From assembly GCA_020718125.1 (NCBI GenBank), contig DYDC01000004.1, positions 1 to 30,234 of the forward strand: a stretch of 30,234 nucleotides of DNA, in the 5' to 3' direction. Position numbers and translations under genes: made by a program. Each line of letters opens with the position of its first letter. Position 1 is the first letter of the stretch. Below the pieces are notes generated by a model. It had not been told where the DNA came from. It searched no databases and worked only from the letters and a program-made list of their open reading frames with translations. Shown here piece after piece: positions 1-8,000 of this stretch. This DNA is from Methylacidiphilum sp. (GTDB lineage: Bacteria; Verrucomicrobiota; Verrucomicrobiia; CAIQCK01).

Positions 1-71
1 GAAATACAATCCTGCATCGCCCAAACGGCCCCTTCTGGCACCCCTTGCGTGGTGCATTGTCGGCGATGCCT

Positions 72-128
72 GCCGGGGGTCTCGCAGACTCGACCCCCGG
101 CTACTCTCTGGCAACCCTTCGGGTTGCC
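72..128. repeat. Two tandem palindromes downstream of ilvD
   Basis: Two perfect inverted repeats lie in the 226 bases after the ilvD stop codon. The first pairs 72-81 with 92-101 (10 bp, arm GCCGGGGGTC) and the second pairs 110-117 with 121-128 (8 bp, arm GGCAACCC, 3-nt loop TTC). Neither is followed by a T-run in the direction leaving ilvD, so a classical intrinsic terminator is not shown. They look like extragenic palindromic elements and could also protect the 3' end of the ilvD mRNA. The short open frames here have no recognisable content, and nothing else is visible in 1-226. Confidence 0.5.
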
Positions 129-226
129 ACAGACACTCCCACGGAAAACAGCGAAGACCCCTCGCCGCTCAGGTTGGCCAACCCAAGGCATGGGGGCAGT
201 GCGCGGATGCGCCCGAGCGACTCCGG

Positions 227-2494
227 TTATCCCAAAATCCCGCCCTGGCTGGCGTTGGTGACGAGCTTCTGGTAGCGGGCGAGCCAGCCGCCGAGGTCGC
301 GCTTCACGGGTTTCCACGTCTTCTTGCGCTCGGCCAGTTCGGCTTCGGGCACGCAGATGTCTATCCGGCGGTTCGGGAAATCAATGCGGATGCGGTCGCC
401 GGGTTTCAGCAGGCCGATGGGACCGCCCTCGGCGGCTTCAGGGCTGACGTGGCCGATGCACGCGCCGGCGGTGCCGCCGCTGAAACGGCCGTCGGTGATG
501 AGGGCGCATTTGTCGCCGAGGCCCATGCCGACGATGTAGCTGGTGGGCGAGAGCATCTCCTGCATGCCGGGGCCGCCGCGCGGGCCTTCGTTGCGGATGA
601 TGACGACGTCGCCGGCCTTGACCTTGCCGGCGAGGGTGCCGGCGCAGGCGTCGTCCTGGCTCTCGAAGATGACGCACGGCCCCTCGAACACGAAGCCGTG
701 GCCGCAGTTGGCCTTGAACGCGTCGCTGATGCCGGCGGTCTTGACGACGCTGCCTTCGGGCGCGAGCTGGCCGTAGAGAATGGCAAGGCCGCCGTCGGGT
801 GAGTAGGCGGTGGCCTGGGTGCGGATGCAATCCTGCGCGTTGAACATGAACGCCGGGTCGTAGGGCATGAGGCCGGCTGGTTCGGCGGCGGCGATCTGCG
901 CGGGGCGCGTGTCGCGGTAGGCTTTGCTGATGAGCCACGTGTGGCGGTAGCGAGGGAAGCGGATGAGGCTGCGAATCTTCTTCTCCGCGCTCTTGGCGTA
1001 TTGCCAGAAAATCAGGATCGGCGTGTCTCTCAACTGGCCCAGTTCGGCGCGCACGAGGCCCTTGAACTCCGCCAGCCGTTGCTTGAAGCCCGCCTCGATC
1101 TCGGCGACGCCGCGCCATGTGGTGGTTTCGTCCACCTGCAACTCGGCGTCGTCGGCAAAGAGCGTTGCGCACGTCGCGGCGTCGCCGGCGTTAAACGCCG
1201 CTGCGAGTCGCCAAAGCGTGATGGCGCGCGGGTCGCCGGGGAAGAACATCATCGGCTTGGGCGCGAGATTGCCGCTGGCGGTGCGGGCGGCGGGGCCGAG
1301 CTTGTCGTTCGGATCCACCACGATCGCTGACGCGCCAGCGACACGCGCGGCTCTCGCCCAAGGCGTGCATTTTTCGGAGCGCACGTCCCATTCGTCAATG
1401 TTCTCGCCGATGGTTTTGCCGGTGACGGTCTTGCAGTTGAGGTTCAGCACGCCCATCCGTTTCAACTCGCCGAGGATGGTGTGGATGCCACCGGCGCGAT
1501 GCACGTCCTGGAGATGATAGGCCGAGGACGGCGAGACTTTGCACAGGCACGGGATGCGGCGGCTGATGGCGTCAATGCGTTTGATGTCGTAGGCGATGCC
1601 GGTCTCGCGCGCGATGGCGAGGGTGTGGAGGACGGTGTTGGTGGAGCCTCCCATGGCGACGTCTAGCATGATGGCGTTGTCGAACGCCTCCAGCGTGGCG
1701 ATGTCGCGCGGCTTGAGGTCGTGCTCGACGAGCTTGACGATGGCGCGCGCGGCGCGCTCGTAGAGGGCCTCGCGTTCCTTCGAGACGGCGAGCGCCGTGC
1801 CGTTGCCGGGCAACGCCATGCCGAGCGCTTCGCAGAGGCAGTTCATCGAGTTGGCTGTGAACATGCCGGAGCACGAGCCGCAGGTTGGGCAGGCGGATTG
1901 TTCGAGCTTCGTCAACTGTTCCGCCGTGATCTTGCCGGACTGAAGCTCCGCCACGCCTTTGAACACTGTGATGAGGTCGGTCGCGCTGCTGGCCGGTTGC
2001 AGGTAGCTGGCGAGGTCTTCGTGCGTGGCCTTCTGCTCGGCGATGCCCGCCGCCATCGGGCCGCCGCTGACGAAGACGGTGGGGATGTTGACGCGCATGG
2101 CGGCCATGAGCATGCCGGGGACGATCTTGTCGCAGTTCGGGATGCAGACCATGCCGTCGAAACAGTGCGCCTTGAGCATCGTCTCGACCGTGTCGGCGAT
2201 CAGTTCGCGCGACGGCAGCGAGTAAAGCATGCCGCTGTGGCCCATCGCGATGCCATCGTCCACGCCGATGGTGTTGAAGATGAACGGCACGCCGCCCGCC
2301 TCGCGCACGAGGCGCTTGACCAGCGCGCCGACTTCGTTGAGGTGGGCGTGTCCGGGGATGCAGTCGGTATAGCTGTTGCAGATGGCGATGAACGGCTTGC
2401 CCCAATCGTCCTCGGATTCGATGGAGCCGGTGGCCCGCAGCAGCGAGCGGTGCGGGGCGCGTTCAAAGCCTTTCTTGATGATGTCGGAGCGCAT
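227..2494 (-). CDS. ilvD: Dihydroxy-acid dehydratase with an internal NTF2/SnoaL-like insertion
   Basis: Dehydrates 2,3-dihydroxy-3-methylbutanoate/pentanoate to the 2-oxo acids in valine and isoleucine synthesis (cytosol, Fe-S and Mg dependent). The start MRSDIIKKGF is typical of the family; the frame is open to 2824 but that extension has no family similarity. Family motifs are intact: NSYTD and PGH (residues 40-49), PNCDKIVPG (119-127, ligand Cys121), CPTCGSCSGM (202-211), GGSTNT (282-287) and LITDGRFSGGT (665-675). The product is 755 residues where about 555-617 is usual. The excess lies at about 367-553, between the TGKTIGENI end of the N-terminal domain and the SPDGGLAILYG start of the C-terminal barrel. 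Residues 421-538 of it (LWRLAAAFNAGD, LFADDAELQVD, KKIRSLIRF) resemble the SnoaL/NTF2 fold found behind some ECF sigma factors. The normal DNPYS-type linker has become ATAYSPDGG. The enzyme call is secure; the meaning of the insertion is unknown. Confidence 0.93.
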   Translation of the reverse strand: MRSDIIKKGFERAPHRSLLRATGSIESEDDWGKPFIAICNSYTDCIPGHAHLNEVGALVKRLVREAGGVPFIFNTIGVDDGIAMGHSGMLYSLPSRELIADTVETMLKAHCFDGMVCIPNCDKIVPGMLMAAMRVNIPTVFVSGGPMAAGIAEQKATHEDLASYLQPASSATDLITVFKGVAELQSGKITAEQLTKLEQSACPTCGSCSGMFTANSMNCLCEALGMALPGNGTALAVSKEREALYERAARAIVKLVEHDLKPRDIATLEAFDNAIMLDVAMGGSTNTVLHTLAIARETGIAYDIKRIDAISRRIPCLCKVSPSSAYHLQDVHRAGGIHTILGELKRMGVLNLNCKTVTGKTIGENIDEWDVRSEKCTPWARAARVAGASAIVVDPNDKLGPAARTASGNLAPKPMMFFPGDPRAITLWRLAAAFNAGDAATCATLFADDAELQVDETTTWRGVAEIEAGFKQRLAEFKGLVRAELGQLRDTPILIFWQYAKSAEKKIRSLIRFPRYRHTWLISKAYRDTRPAQIAAAEPAGLMPYDPAFMFNAQDCIRTQATAYSPDGGLAILYGQLAPEGSVVKTAGISDAFKANCGHGFVFEGPCVIFESQDDACAGTLAGKVKAGDVVIIRNEGPRGGPGMQEMLSPTSYIVGMGLGDKCALITDGRFSGGTAGACIGHVSPEAAEGGPIGLLKPGDRIRIDFPNRRIDICVPEAELAERKKTWKPVKRDLGGWLARYQKLVTNASQGGILG

Positions 2495-2624
2495 GGTCGT
2501 GAGTTCTTTCGCTAAGATTTCGCCGTCAGACTCGCCGCAGATTTGGTCAAAGTCAAGGGCCTCAGTGGCCCCGATCAATGGTCGCGGCGCAAGCATGAAT
2601 CCTGCAAAAACGAGCGGATTTTTC

Positions 2625-2653
2625 TTGTTCTTCCGCGTTCCAGTTCGGATAAG
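2625..2653 (+). promoter_or_regulatory. Possible sigma-70 promoter for the SDR-ACP-KAS cluster
   Basis: TTGTTC (2625-2630), a 17-nt spacer and GATAAG (2648-2653) form a moderate -35/-10 pair about 120 bases upstream of the cluster. The region 2495-2770 separates two divergent genes, so a promoter for each is expected. No convincing -10 was found for ilvD on the other strand. Confidence 0.3.
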
Positions 2654-2770
2654 GTGCGGGACGCTTGTTTGGCCCCCCGGATCGAACAGAAGCGGTTTTT
2701 TTACATATCGGGTGGCTTCCTCACGTTCAGCCTGGAGCGGCGCGGGTGAGGGGCCGCAGTTGTCGAACAT

Positions 2771-3964
2771 ATGACCGGATCGAACATATTGATTACAGGC
2801 AGCACGGGGCTGGTGGGCATGCACGTGCTCTACGAGTTGCTAGGCGACGCCGGTCGCGGCAACCTTGCCGGCACGATCTATCCGGTCCTGCGGACGACTC
2901 CGCCCGTGACCGCCTCGCAGCGCATGGATGGGATTCTCCAGAACGGGTTCGTGCCCGCCTCGCTTCGCGACTGCGTCTCCCCGGCCCGGAAGGTGATCCG
3001 CCCGTTGGCTGCCGACCTGTGCGATTCCGCCAGTCTCAAGCAGGTCATTCGCAGTTCGATTCCCGCAGGCGAGCCATTGACGGTCGTCCACTGCGCCGGC
3101 TCGGTGAATCTCGAGACGACGCAGGAGGCCAAGGACGACGTTCACGCGCACAATTACAACGGGACGTTGAACCTCCTGCGCGCCCTGGACGGCTACGACG
3201 CGCGGTTTATCTACGTGGGCACGGTGTTTTGTTCGGGGATCCAGCGGGGGCGCATCGGGGACGATTACCTGAGCCTGCCGTCGCGGGTTTACCGCAATCC
3301 GTATGAGGAATCCAAAGGCAGGATCGAGTTGGAGATCGCCCAGTATTGCCGGGAGAAAGGCATCCGTTTTCAGATGCTTCGGCCAAGCATCATTTGTGGC
3401 CGGGTGATGGAGGAGCCGTTGTATTACACGCCCAAGTTCGACGTGTTCTACGGCTGGCTGAAGTTTTTCTGGCAACTGAAGAAGGCCGGCCTGCACAGCC
3501 CCCTGCGCCTGTGCATCGGCGAGAAGGCCACGATGAATGTCGTGCCGGTTGACTTTGTCGCCAAGACCATCATCAAGGCCGTGCACCAGGACACGGGCCA
3601 GCTCAACATCGCCAATCCGGCGGCGGTCAACACGCTGCAGGTAACCCAGGCGGGTCTCGAGTGCATCGGCTACGAGGATGTGCGTTTTGTGGAATCCGTC
3701 CCGAAAGACCTCAACCGGGTCGAGCAGTTCTACTACAAGACCGTGGGCGCGTTGTTTGACAGTTACATCAACGACGACGCGAGCATCTACGATTGCAGCA
3801 AGCTGCTGGCGTTCATGGCCCCCGTCACGATCCCGCCCCTGGTGGAGCACCTCGCCGGCATCGTCTCCTTTGCCATGCAGTTCGACTTTGACGACAGGAA
3901 GATCAACCATGCAGTGCGGGCGGGCGCGCATCGCGTAGTTGCTTGCGGCGCGCAGTCAGGGTAA
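2771..3964 (+). CDS. Extended SDR / thioester-reductase-like NAD(P)-dependent protein
   Basis: A 397-residue extended short-chain dehydrogenase of the NAD-binding-4 (male-sterility/thioester-reductase) type. Seen: an N-terminal Rossmann motif GSTGLVG (residues 10-16) right after the first strand NILIT, an HCAGSVN segment, and the YxxxK pair Tyr178/Lys182 in NPYEESKG. The start at 2771 is needed to keep the Rossmann strand; no strong Shine-Dalgarno precedes it. The acyl carrier protein begins 29 bases after its stop, and a ketosynthase follows. Family knowledge plus context suggests reduction or modification of an ACP-bound acyl chain, for example reductive release to an aldehyde or alcohol. 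It could instead be a sugar or sterol epimerase-like SDR. Confident about the fold, not about the substrate. Confidence 0.75.
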   Translation: MTGSNILITGSTGLVGMHVLYELLGDAGRGNLAGTIYPVLRTTPPVTASQRMDGILQNGFVPASLRDCVSPARKVIRPLAADLCDSASLKQVIRSSIPAGEPLTVVHCAGSVNLETTQEAKDDVHAHNYNGTLNLLRALDGYDARFIYVGTVFCSGIQRGRIGDDYLSLPSRVYRNPYEESKGRIELEIAQYCREKGIRFQMLRPSIICGRVMEEPLYYTPKFDVFYGWLKFFWQLKKAGLHSPLRLCIGEKATMNVVPVDFVAKTIIKAVHQDTGQLNIANPAAVNTLQVTQAGLECIGYEDVRFVESVPKDLNRVEQFYYKTVGALFDSYINDDASIYDCSKLLAFMAPVTIPPLVEHLAGIVSFAMQFDFDDRKINHAVRAGAHRVVACGAQSG

Positions 3965-3993
3965 AAGATACCGGATGCCATGAAGGAACACCT

Positions 3994-4266
3994 ATGAGTG
4001 AAAGCAGCCCAAGCAATTCGGAGATTTACAAGCGAATCACCTCCGTCGTCGCGAAGGTCCTGGACGTTCCAGAAGACTCCATCAAGCCGGAAAGCAACTA
4101 CGTCAACGACCTGAGCGCCGACTCCTTGGACCGCATCACTCTGGTCATGGCCCTGGAAGACGCTTTCAAGCAGCAGATCCCCGATGAGGATTTGGCGCAG
4201 TTGACGACGGTCGGCTCGACTGTTGCTTACATTGAAACCAAACTGGCGGCCAAGAATCAGTCCTAG
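3994..4266 (+). CDS. Acyl carrier protein
   Basis: A 90-residue acyl carrier protein. The phosphopantetheine attachment site is Ser44 in the canonical ADSLD motif, preceded by the acidic NDL and followed by the helix ITLVMALEDAF. The chosen start (MSESS) has an AAGGAA Shine-Dalgarno about 6 bases upstream; an in-frame start at 3943 would overlap the SDR gene and adds unrelated residues. It sits between the SDR and the ketosynthase with gaps of 29 and 3 bases, so it is probably the dedicated carrier of this cluster rather than the housekeeping AcpP, which normally sits in a fab operon. Confidence 0.92.
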   Translation: MSESSPSNSEIYKRITSVVAKVLDVPEDSIKPESNYVNDLSADSLDRITLVMALEDAFKQQIPDEDLAQLTTVGSTVAYIETKLAAKNQS

Positions 4267-4269
4267 CCC

Positions 4270-5655
4270 ATGAGCAGAAGGGTCGCGATCACCGGCCTGG
4301 GGGCGTTTTCCGCGATCGGGACCAACGTGGAGGAGTTCTGGCGCGGCTGTCTGGAGGCCAGGTCAGCCGTTGCCGATATTCCGGCGAAATGGAATGACTT
4401 CCACCACTACAACTCGCGGGTCTGGTCTCCCCTGCCGGCACTGGCCAAAAGCAGCGACCTCGTAAACGACATCGAGAGGACCAAGCTGGATGCGGCGGCG
4501 GTGCTCGCCATGGAGACGGCCGCGGAAGCCCTCCGCAATGCCGGCGTGCCGTTCTCCCGCGTGGACACCAAGCACAACATCTTCGCGCTGGCCAACACGG
4601 ATGCCGGGCGGGCGGGCGTGTTCGTCGGCACCGGCGTGGGCGGCATCGGTTCGCTCTTGTCGAACGCCGCCTATCACATGTTGTCCCCGCAGCCGCCGCG
4701 GCTGCAGCAAATCGCGAAAACCCTCGCCTCGTCGGAACAACACCAGGAAAGCCTGCGGACCGCCGAACGCATCGCAGCCGACATCCGGATCCCTTTCAGG
4801 GCCAATCCCTTCGTGGTCTCGATGATCATGCCCAATGCGGTGTCCGCCAATGTCGCCATCAAGTTCGGCATCCACGGGCCTGCGCAAACGAACTGCTCCG
4901 CCTGTTCATCGGGCACCGTGGCCATCGGCACCGCCTTTCGCGCCGTGCAGAGCGGCGCCATTGACACGGCCATCGCCGGCGGCGTCGAGCATCTCAACGA
5001 CGACTACGGGATATTGTTCCGCGGCTTCGACATGGCCCGGACGCTGGTCGTTCGCGGCCAGCAGCCGTTCCGCAACGACCAGCTCAACCGGCCGTTCGAC
5101 CGCGACCGGTCAGGGTTCCTCTTCAGCCAGGGCGGCTGCGGCGTCATGGTCCTGGAGGAACTGGAGCACGCGCGCGCCCGCAAGGCCCGCATCCTCTGCG
5201 AAGTCGCGGCTTACTCCGAGACTTGCGACGGCTTCAACATCATGATGATCGAGCCAAAGGGGCGACAAATCACGAGGATGCTGGCGCGCCTGCTCGACTC
5301 GGCCGGCTGCGCGGCGGCGGACGTGGACTACGTCAACGCCCACGGCACCGGCACCCATCTCAACGACGCCGCCGAGACGGAGGTCATCGAGCGGGTTTTC
5401 GGAAAGACCCCGCTGGTCAACTCCACCAAGTCACTGCTCGGCCACACCATCGGCGCCAGCGGAGCGCTCGGCGCGATCGTCGCCGCCCTTTCCATCCGGG
5501 ACGGCACCACCCACGTCTGCAAGAACCTCGACAACCCGATCCGCGACCTCAACTTCGTCCGCTCCGCCGGCAGCCACCGCATCCGGACCGCCGTCGCCCA
5601 GTCGTTCGCCTTTGGCGGACACAACGCCGCGTTGCTGTTGAAGGCGATGGCATAG
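4270..5655 (+). CDS. Beta-ketoacyl-ACP synthase (KAS II / FabF-like)
   Basis: A 461-residue thiolase-fold condensing enzyme that extends an acyl chain with malonyl-ACP. The Cys-His-His triad is visible: Cys212 in NCSACSSG, His358 in NAHGTGT and His392 in KSLLGHTIGASG. The N-terminus RRVAITGLGAFSAIG and the C-terminal SFAFGGHNA are typical of FabF. It is longer than housekeeping FabF (about 410 residues); the extra residues lie before the active-site Cys, around 90-170. It starts 3 bases after the ACP stop and is presumably translationally coupled. With the SDR and ACP it forms a minimal acyl or polyketide-like cluster; no chain-length factor, dehydratase or acyltransferase is present nearby. 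Confidence 0.9.
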   Translation: MSRRVAITGLGAFSAIGTNVEEFWRGCLEARSAVADIPAKWNDFHHYNSRVWSPLPALAKSSDLVNDIERTKLDAAAVLAMETAAEALRNAGVPFSRVDTKHNIFALANTDAGRAGVFVGTGVGGIGSLLSNAAYHMLSPQPPRLQQIAKTLASSEQHQESLRTAERIAADIRIPFRANPFVVSMIMPNAVSANVAIKFGIHGPAQTNCSACSSGTVAIGTAFRAVQSGAIDTAIAGGVEHLNDDYGILFRGFDMARTLVVRGQQPFRNDQLNRPFDRDRSGFLFSQGGCGVMVLEELEHARARKARILCEVAAYSETCDGFNIMMIEPKGRQITRMLARLLDSAGCAAADVDYVNAHGTGTHLNDAAETEVIERVFGKTPLVNSTKSLLGHTIGASGALGAIVAALSIRDGTTHVCKNLDNPIRDLNFVRSAGSHRIRTAVAQSFAFGGHNAALLLKAMA

Positions 5656-5697
5656 CTTGCGCCGGCTGGACGCGCGGACGGGCGCATCCACAAAACC

Positions 5698-7062
5698 ATG
5701 AAAGCGATTCGAGCCGCACTCATCTCCCGCGCTGGCGCAATCCTCGCGCTTTCCGCAACTGCCGTCGCCGGCGATTTGGAACAGGACTGGAACAACCCAC
5801 CCCGCGACGCGCGGCTGCGCGCCTACTGGTGGTGGCTGAATGACTGCGTGGACAAGGCGGTCATCACCCGCGACCTCGAAGAGATGAAGGCGAAGGGCTT
5901 CGGCGGCGCGCTCATCTGCGACGCCGACGGCTCTGCCCTGGACGGCAACGACCGCGCCCCGCACGGGCCGACTTTTTTCTCGCCAGAGTGGCGCGAGCTT
6001 TACAAACACACGCTCCGCGAAGCCGGCCGGCCCGGCCTGGAGATGAGCCTCAACATCCAGAGCGGCTGGAACCTCGGCGGCCCGATGGTCACAGCCGACG
6101 ACGCGGCCAAGAAGCTCGTCTGGTCGGAGACGCGCGTCACCGGCCCGGCGAAAATCACGCAGAAGCCGCCCGATCCAGCCAGCCGTGACGGTTGCCACCG
6201 CGACGCTTTCGTGGTGGCGTATCAGTTGAAAGAGGCGGAAGCGAAGAACGTCTTCGTCGGCCTCAAGTCGTGCTCCGGGCAACCAACCCAGCCACTCAAG
6301 CATCCCGCCGACGGCAACCCGGACACGTTCCGGATTTCCACCACTGGCAAGCTGCGCGCCGGCCCTTCGCGCCAACGGCCGGCGTGGGTGCAGTTTGAGT
6401 TTCATGCGCCGACGAGCGTCGAGCGGCTCACGATCCAGCCGCGTCCGAGCTACGGGCCGCGCGAATGCGAGCCGCAGGTTTCCGACGATGGCAAGACGTT
6501 CCGCGCCGTAAAGGCGTTCACGGCAGACGAGAAGAAGGAGACGGTCGTGACGTTCGACGCCGTGACGGGTCGCGCATTCCGGCTCGCGGTCTATAGCGCG
6601 TTCGATCGCGGCTCGCCCAAAGCGCCGCGCAACGTCCAGATCGCCGAACTGCGCCTCTCCGGCAAAGGCGGCACATGGCCAGACAGCGCCGGCGCGAAAC
6701 GCCAAACGCTCAAGGATTGGGAACAGAAAGCCGGTCACAGGCCGCTCCATTTCTCCGCGCCAGACACGTCGTTGCTGTTCAAGGAATCGCCCGCCGAGCC
6801 GGGCGAGGAAGACGCTCGCGCCGCCAGCGTGCTCGACCTCACCGCAAAGCTCGGCAAGGACGGCGCGCTGCGCTGGAACGCGCCCGCCGGCTCGTGGCAG
6901 GTGCGGCGTTTCGGTTGCACCATCGCCAACCATTCCTATGTCCCGACTTGCAGCGAAGGCTGGAACGGTTTCGCGCTCGACGCGCTCGATGCGGGCGCGT
7001 TCCGGCGCTACTGGAATGCGGTGGTGGAGCCGCTCATTGCCGACGCCGGGCCGCCGGCGTGA
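5698..7062 (+). pseudogene. N-terminal fragment of a GH106-type alpha-L-rhamnosidase-like glycosidase
   Basis: A signal peptide (about residues 1-24, ending ATAVAG) is followed by the N-terminal region typical of GH106-like proteins: YWWWLND, DLEEMKAKGFGGALICDADG, FFSPEWRELYKHTLREAGRPGLEM and KKLVWSETRV. A beta-sandwich resembling a discoidin-like insert occupies about 185-320. The frame stops right after FRRYWNAVVEPLIADAG, where intact relatives enter their catalytic barrel. The next DNA codes in another frame for a segment normally several hundred residues downstream. An out-of-frame deletion of roughly 1.2 kb is inferred from the usual ~1000-residue length. The product may be exported but should have no glycosidase activity. 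Confidence 0.75.
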
Positions 7063-7635
7063 AGCCCGACTTCGAGGTTGGAGTTCAGGCTTCAGCCTGC
7101 GATCCGGCTCCCGGACAGCCTAAAGGCTGGACTCCAACCAACCCGCCCGACCTCGACTACATCCACCGCCGCGACGGCAACGCCGACATCTACTTTGTTG
7201 CCAACCGCACCAACCGCGCCGAGCGCGTCACCCGCACGTTCCGCGTCGCAGGCAAGGCGCCGGAGTTGTGGGACGCCGTGAGCGGCGAACGCCGTTTCGC
7301 CGCCGCCTACATCGAAGCCGACGACCGCACGAGCCTGCCGCTGGAGTTCGCGCCGTGCGGCTCGCGGTTCGTCGTCTTCCACGAACCAGCCGCGAGCCGT
7401 CCCGCGACCGCGAAAAGCAACGCGGCGGAGTTCAAACTCGTCCATGAACTGCCTGCGCCGTGGACGGCCCATTTCGTGCCCGGCATGAGCGCGCCCGAAC
7501 GCGACTCACGCGAAATGCTCCGCTCCGACACGCGCCCGATCGTCTTCGACAAGCTCACTTCCTGGACCGGGCACAGCAATCCCGGCATCAAGTTCTACTC
7601 CGGCATCGCCACCTACACCAAGACCTTCGATGCTC
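7060..7635 (+). pseudogene. C-terminal fragment of the same GH106-like glycosidase
   Basis: In a different frame from the 5' fragment, this stretch encodes VKPDFEV, then residues from an inserted palindrome, then LDYIHRRDGNADIYFVANRT, ELWDAVSGERR and SNPGIKFYSGIATYTKTFDAP, the order expected near the C-terminus of GH106-like enzymes. After TKTFDAP the similarity stops abruptly at about 7635 and the rest (a galactose-binding-like sandwich ending) is absent. The gene therefore has two breakpoints: an internal deletion at about 7059 and a 3' truncation at about 7635. There is no start codon context of its own. Confidence 0.7.
7077..7138. repeat. 62-bp imperfect palindromic element inside the glycosidase remnant
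   Basis: The outer arms GTTGGAGT (7077-7084) and ACTCCAAC (7131-7138) are perfectly complementary, and the arms extend to 23 bases with a few mismatches (inner parts CAGGCTTCAGCCTG and CAGCCTAAAGGCTG). It lies between codons for VKPDFEV and NPPDLDYIHR, which are close together in intact relatives, so it looks inserted into a coding region. It resembles REP-like dispersed palindromes; whether it is multicopy cannot be seen from this window. Confidence 0.6.
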
Positions 7636-7650
7636 CAGGCGAGGATGGGT

Positions 7651-7821
7651 CTATTTCGTCCGATGCCATTCGCGGACATCTTTCGAATCGGCCGGATAAG
7701 CCCGCTGTTGCAGAATCTTGGACACGCGCAGCCGTTCGGCCGAACTCATGGCAAGCTGCTGTTGAATATCCCACTCCGCCGCCTCTTTGAAGCCCTTACA
7801 CTTGTGCGCGACTGCTTCCAT
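7651..7821 (-). CDS. Small orphan protein, 56 residues
   Basis: A short basic and charged protein with the core FKEAAEWDIQQQLAMSSAERLRV, then KILQQRAYPADSKDVREWHR. The mix of amphipathic helix and a conserved-looking VREWHR tail resembles small unannotated verrucomicrobial proteins, some of which I recall beside nucleotidyltransferase genes; that is recollection and was not checked. The start at 7821 gives MEAVAHKCKGF; the frame is open to 7968, but the longer N-terminus looks like non-coding translation. No partner gene follows: on its 3' side the glycosidase remnant begins within about 15 bases, so any partner has been lost. Confidence 0.4.
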   Translation of the reverse strand: MEAVAHKCKGFKEAAEWDIQQQLAMSSAERLRVSKILQQRAYPADSKDVREWHRTK

Positions 7822-7961
7822 GCCGGGTATGATGGCCAAAAGACGCTGTCTCTGCAACTGCCAAAGCATCCGATCCGCGCGGTGATGAACTTCCAGCCGG
7901 TGGAATGCACGGCGCAGTGACGGAGGAGAGGTAAGAGGGAAGACGCGACACGGGAGCCGGG

Positions 7962-7990
7962 TTGACAAGCTGTCGGCCCACCCCTAGCGT
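7962..7990 (+). promoter_or_regulatory. Sigma-70-type promoter of the sensor kinase, probably giving a leaderless mRNA
   Basis: TTGACA (7962-7967, a perfect -35), a 17-nt spacer and TAGCGT (7985-7990, TAnnnT) end 10 bases before the ATG at 8001. A transcript would begin at about 7997-8001, on or just before the start codon, and no Shine-Dalgarno is present. This also argues against the in-frame TTG at 7962 as a start, because it is the -35 box. Confidence 0.6.
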
Positions 7991-8000
7991 CCCTGCCGCA

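Noticed and set aside
36..50. TGGCAC...TTGC resembling a sigma-54 promoter
   Set aside because: The GG-to-GC spacing is 8 instead of 10 and no gene follows in that direction.
2495..2824. N-terminal extension of IlvD to 2824
   Set aside because: It overlaps the divergent SDR gene and has no similarity to IlvD; MRSDII is the usual start.
3943..3993. Upstream start for the acyl carrier protein
   Set aside because: It overlaps the end of the SDR gene, and the start at 3994 has a good ribosome site.
5431..6933. 500-codon minus-strand open frame across the KAS end and glycosidase
   Set aside because: It crosses two genes of opposite sense and carries no recognisable domain.
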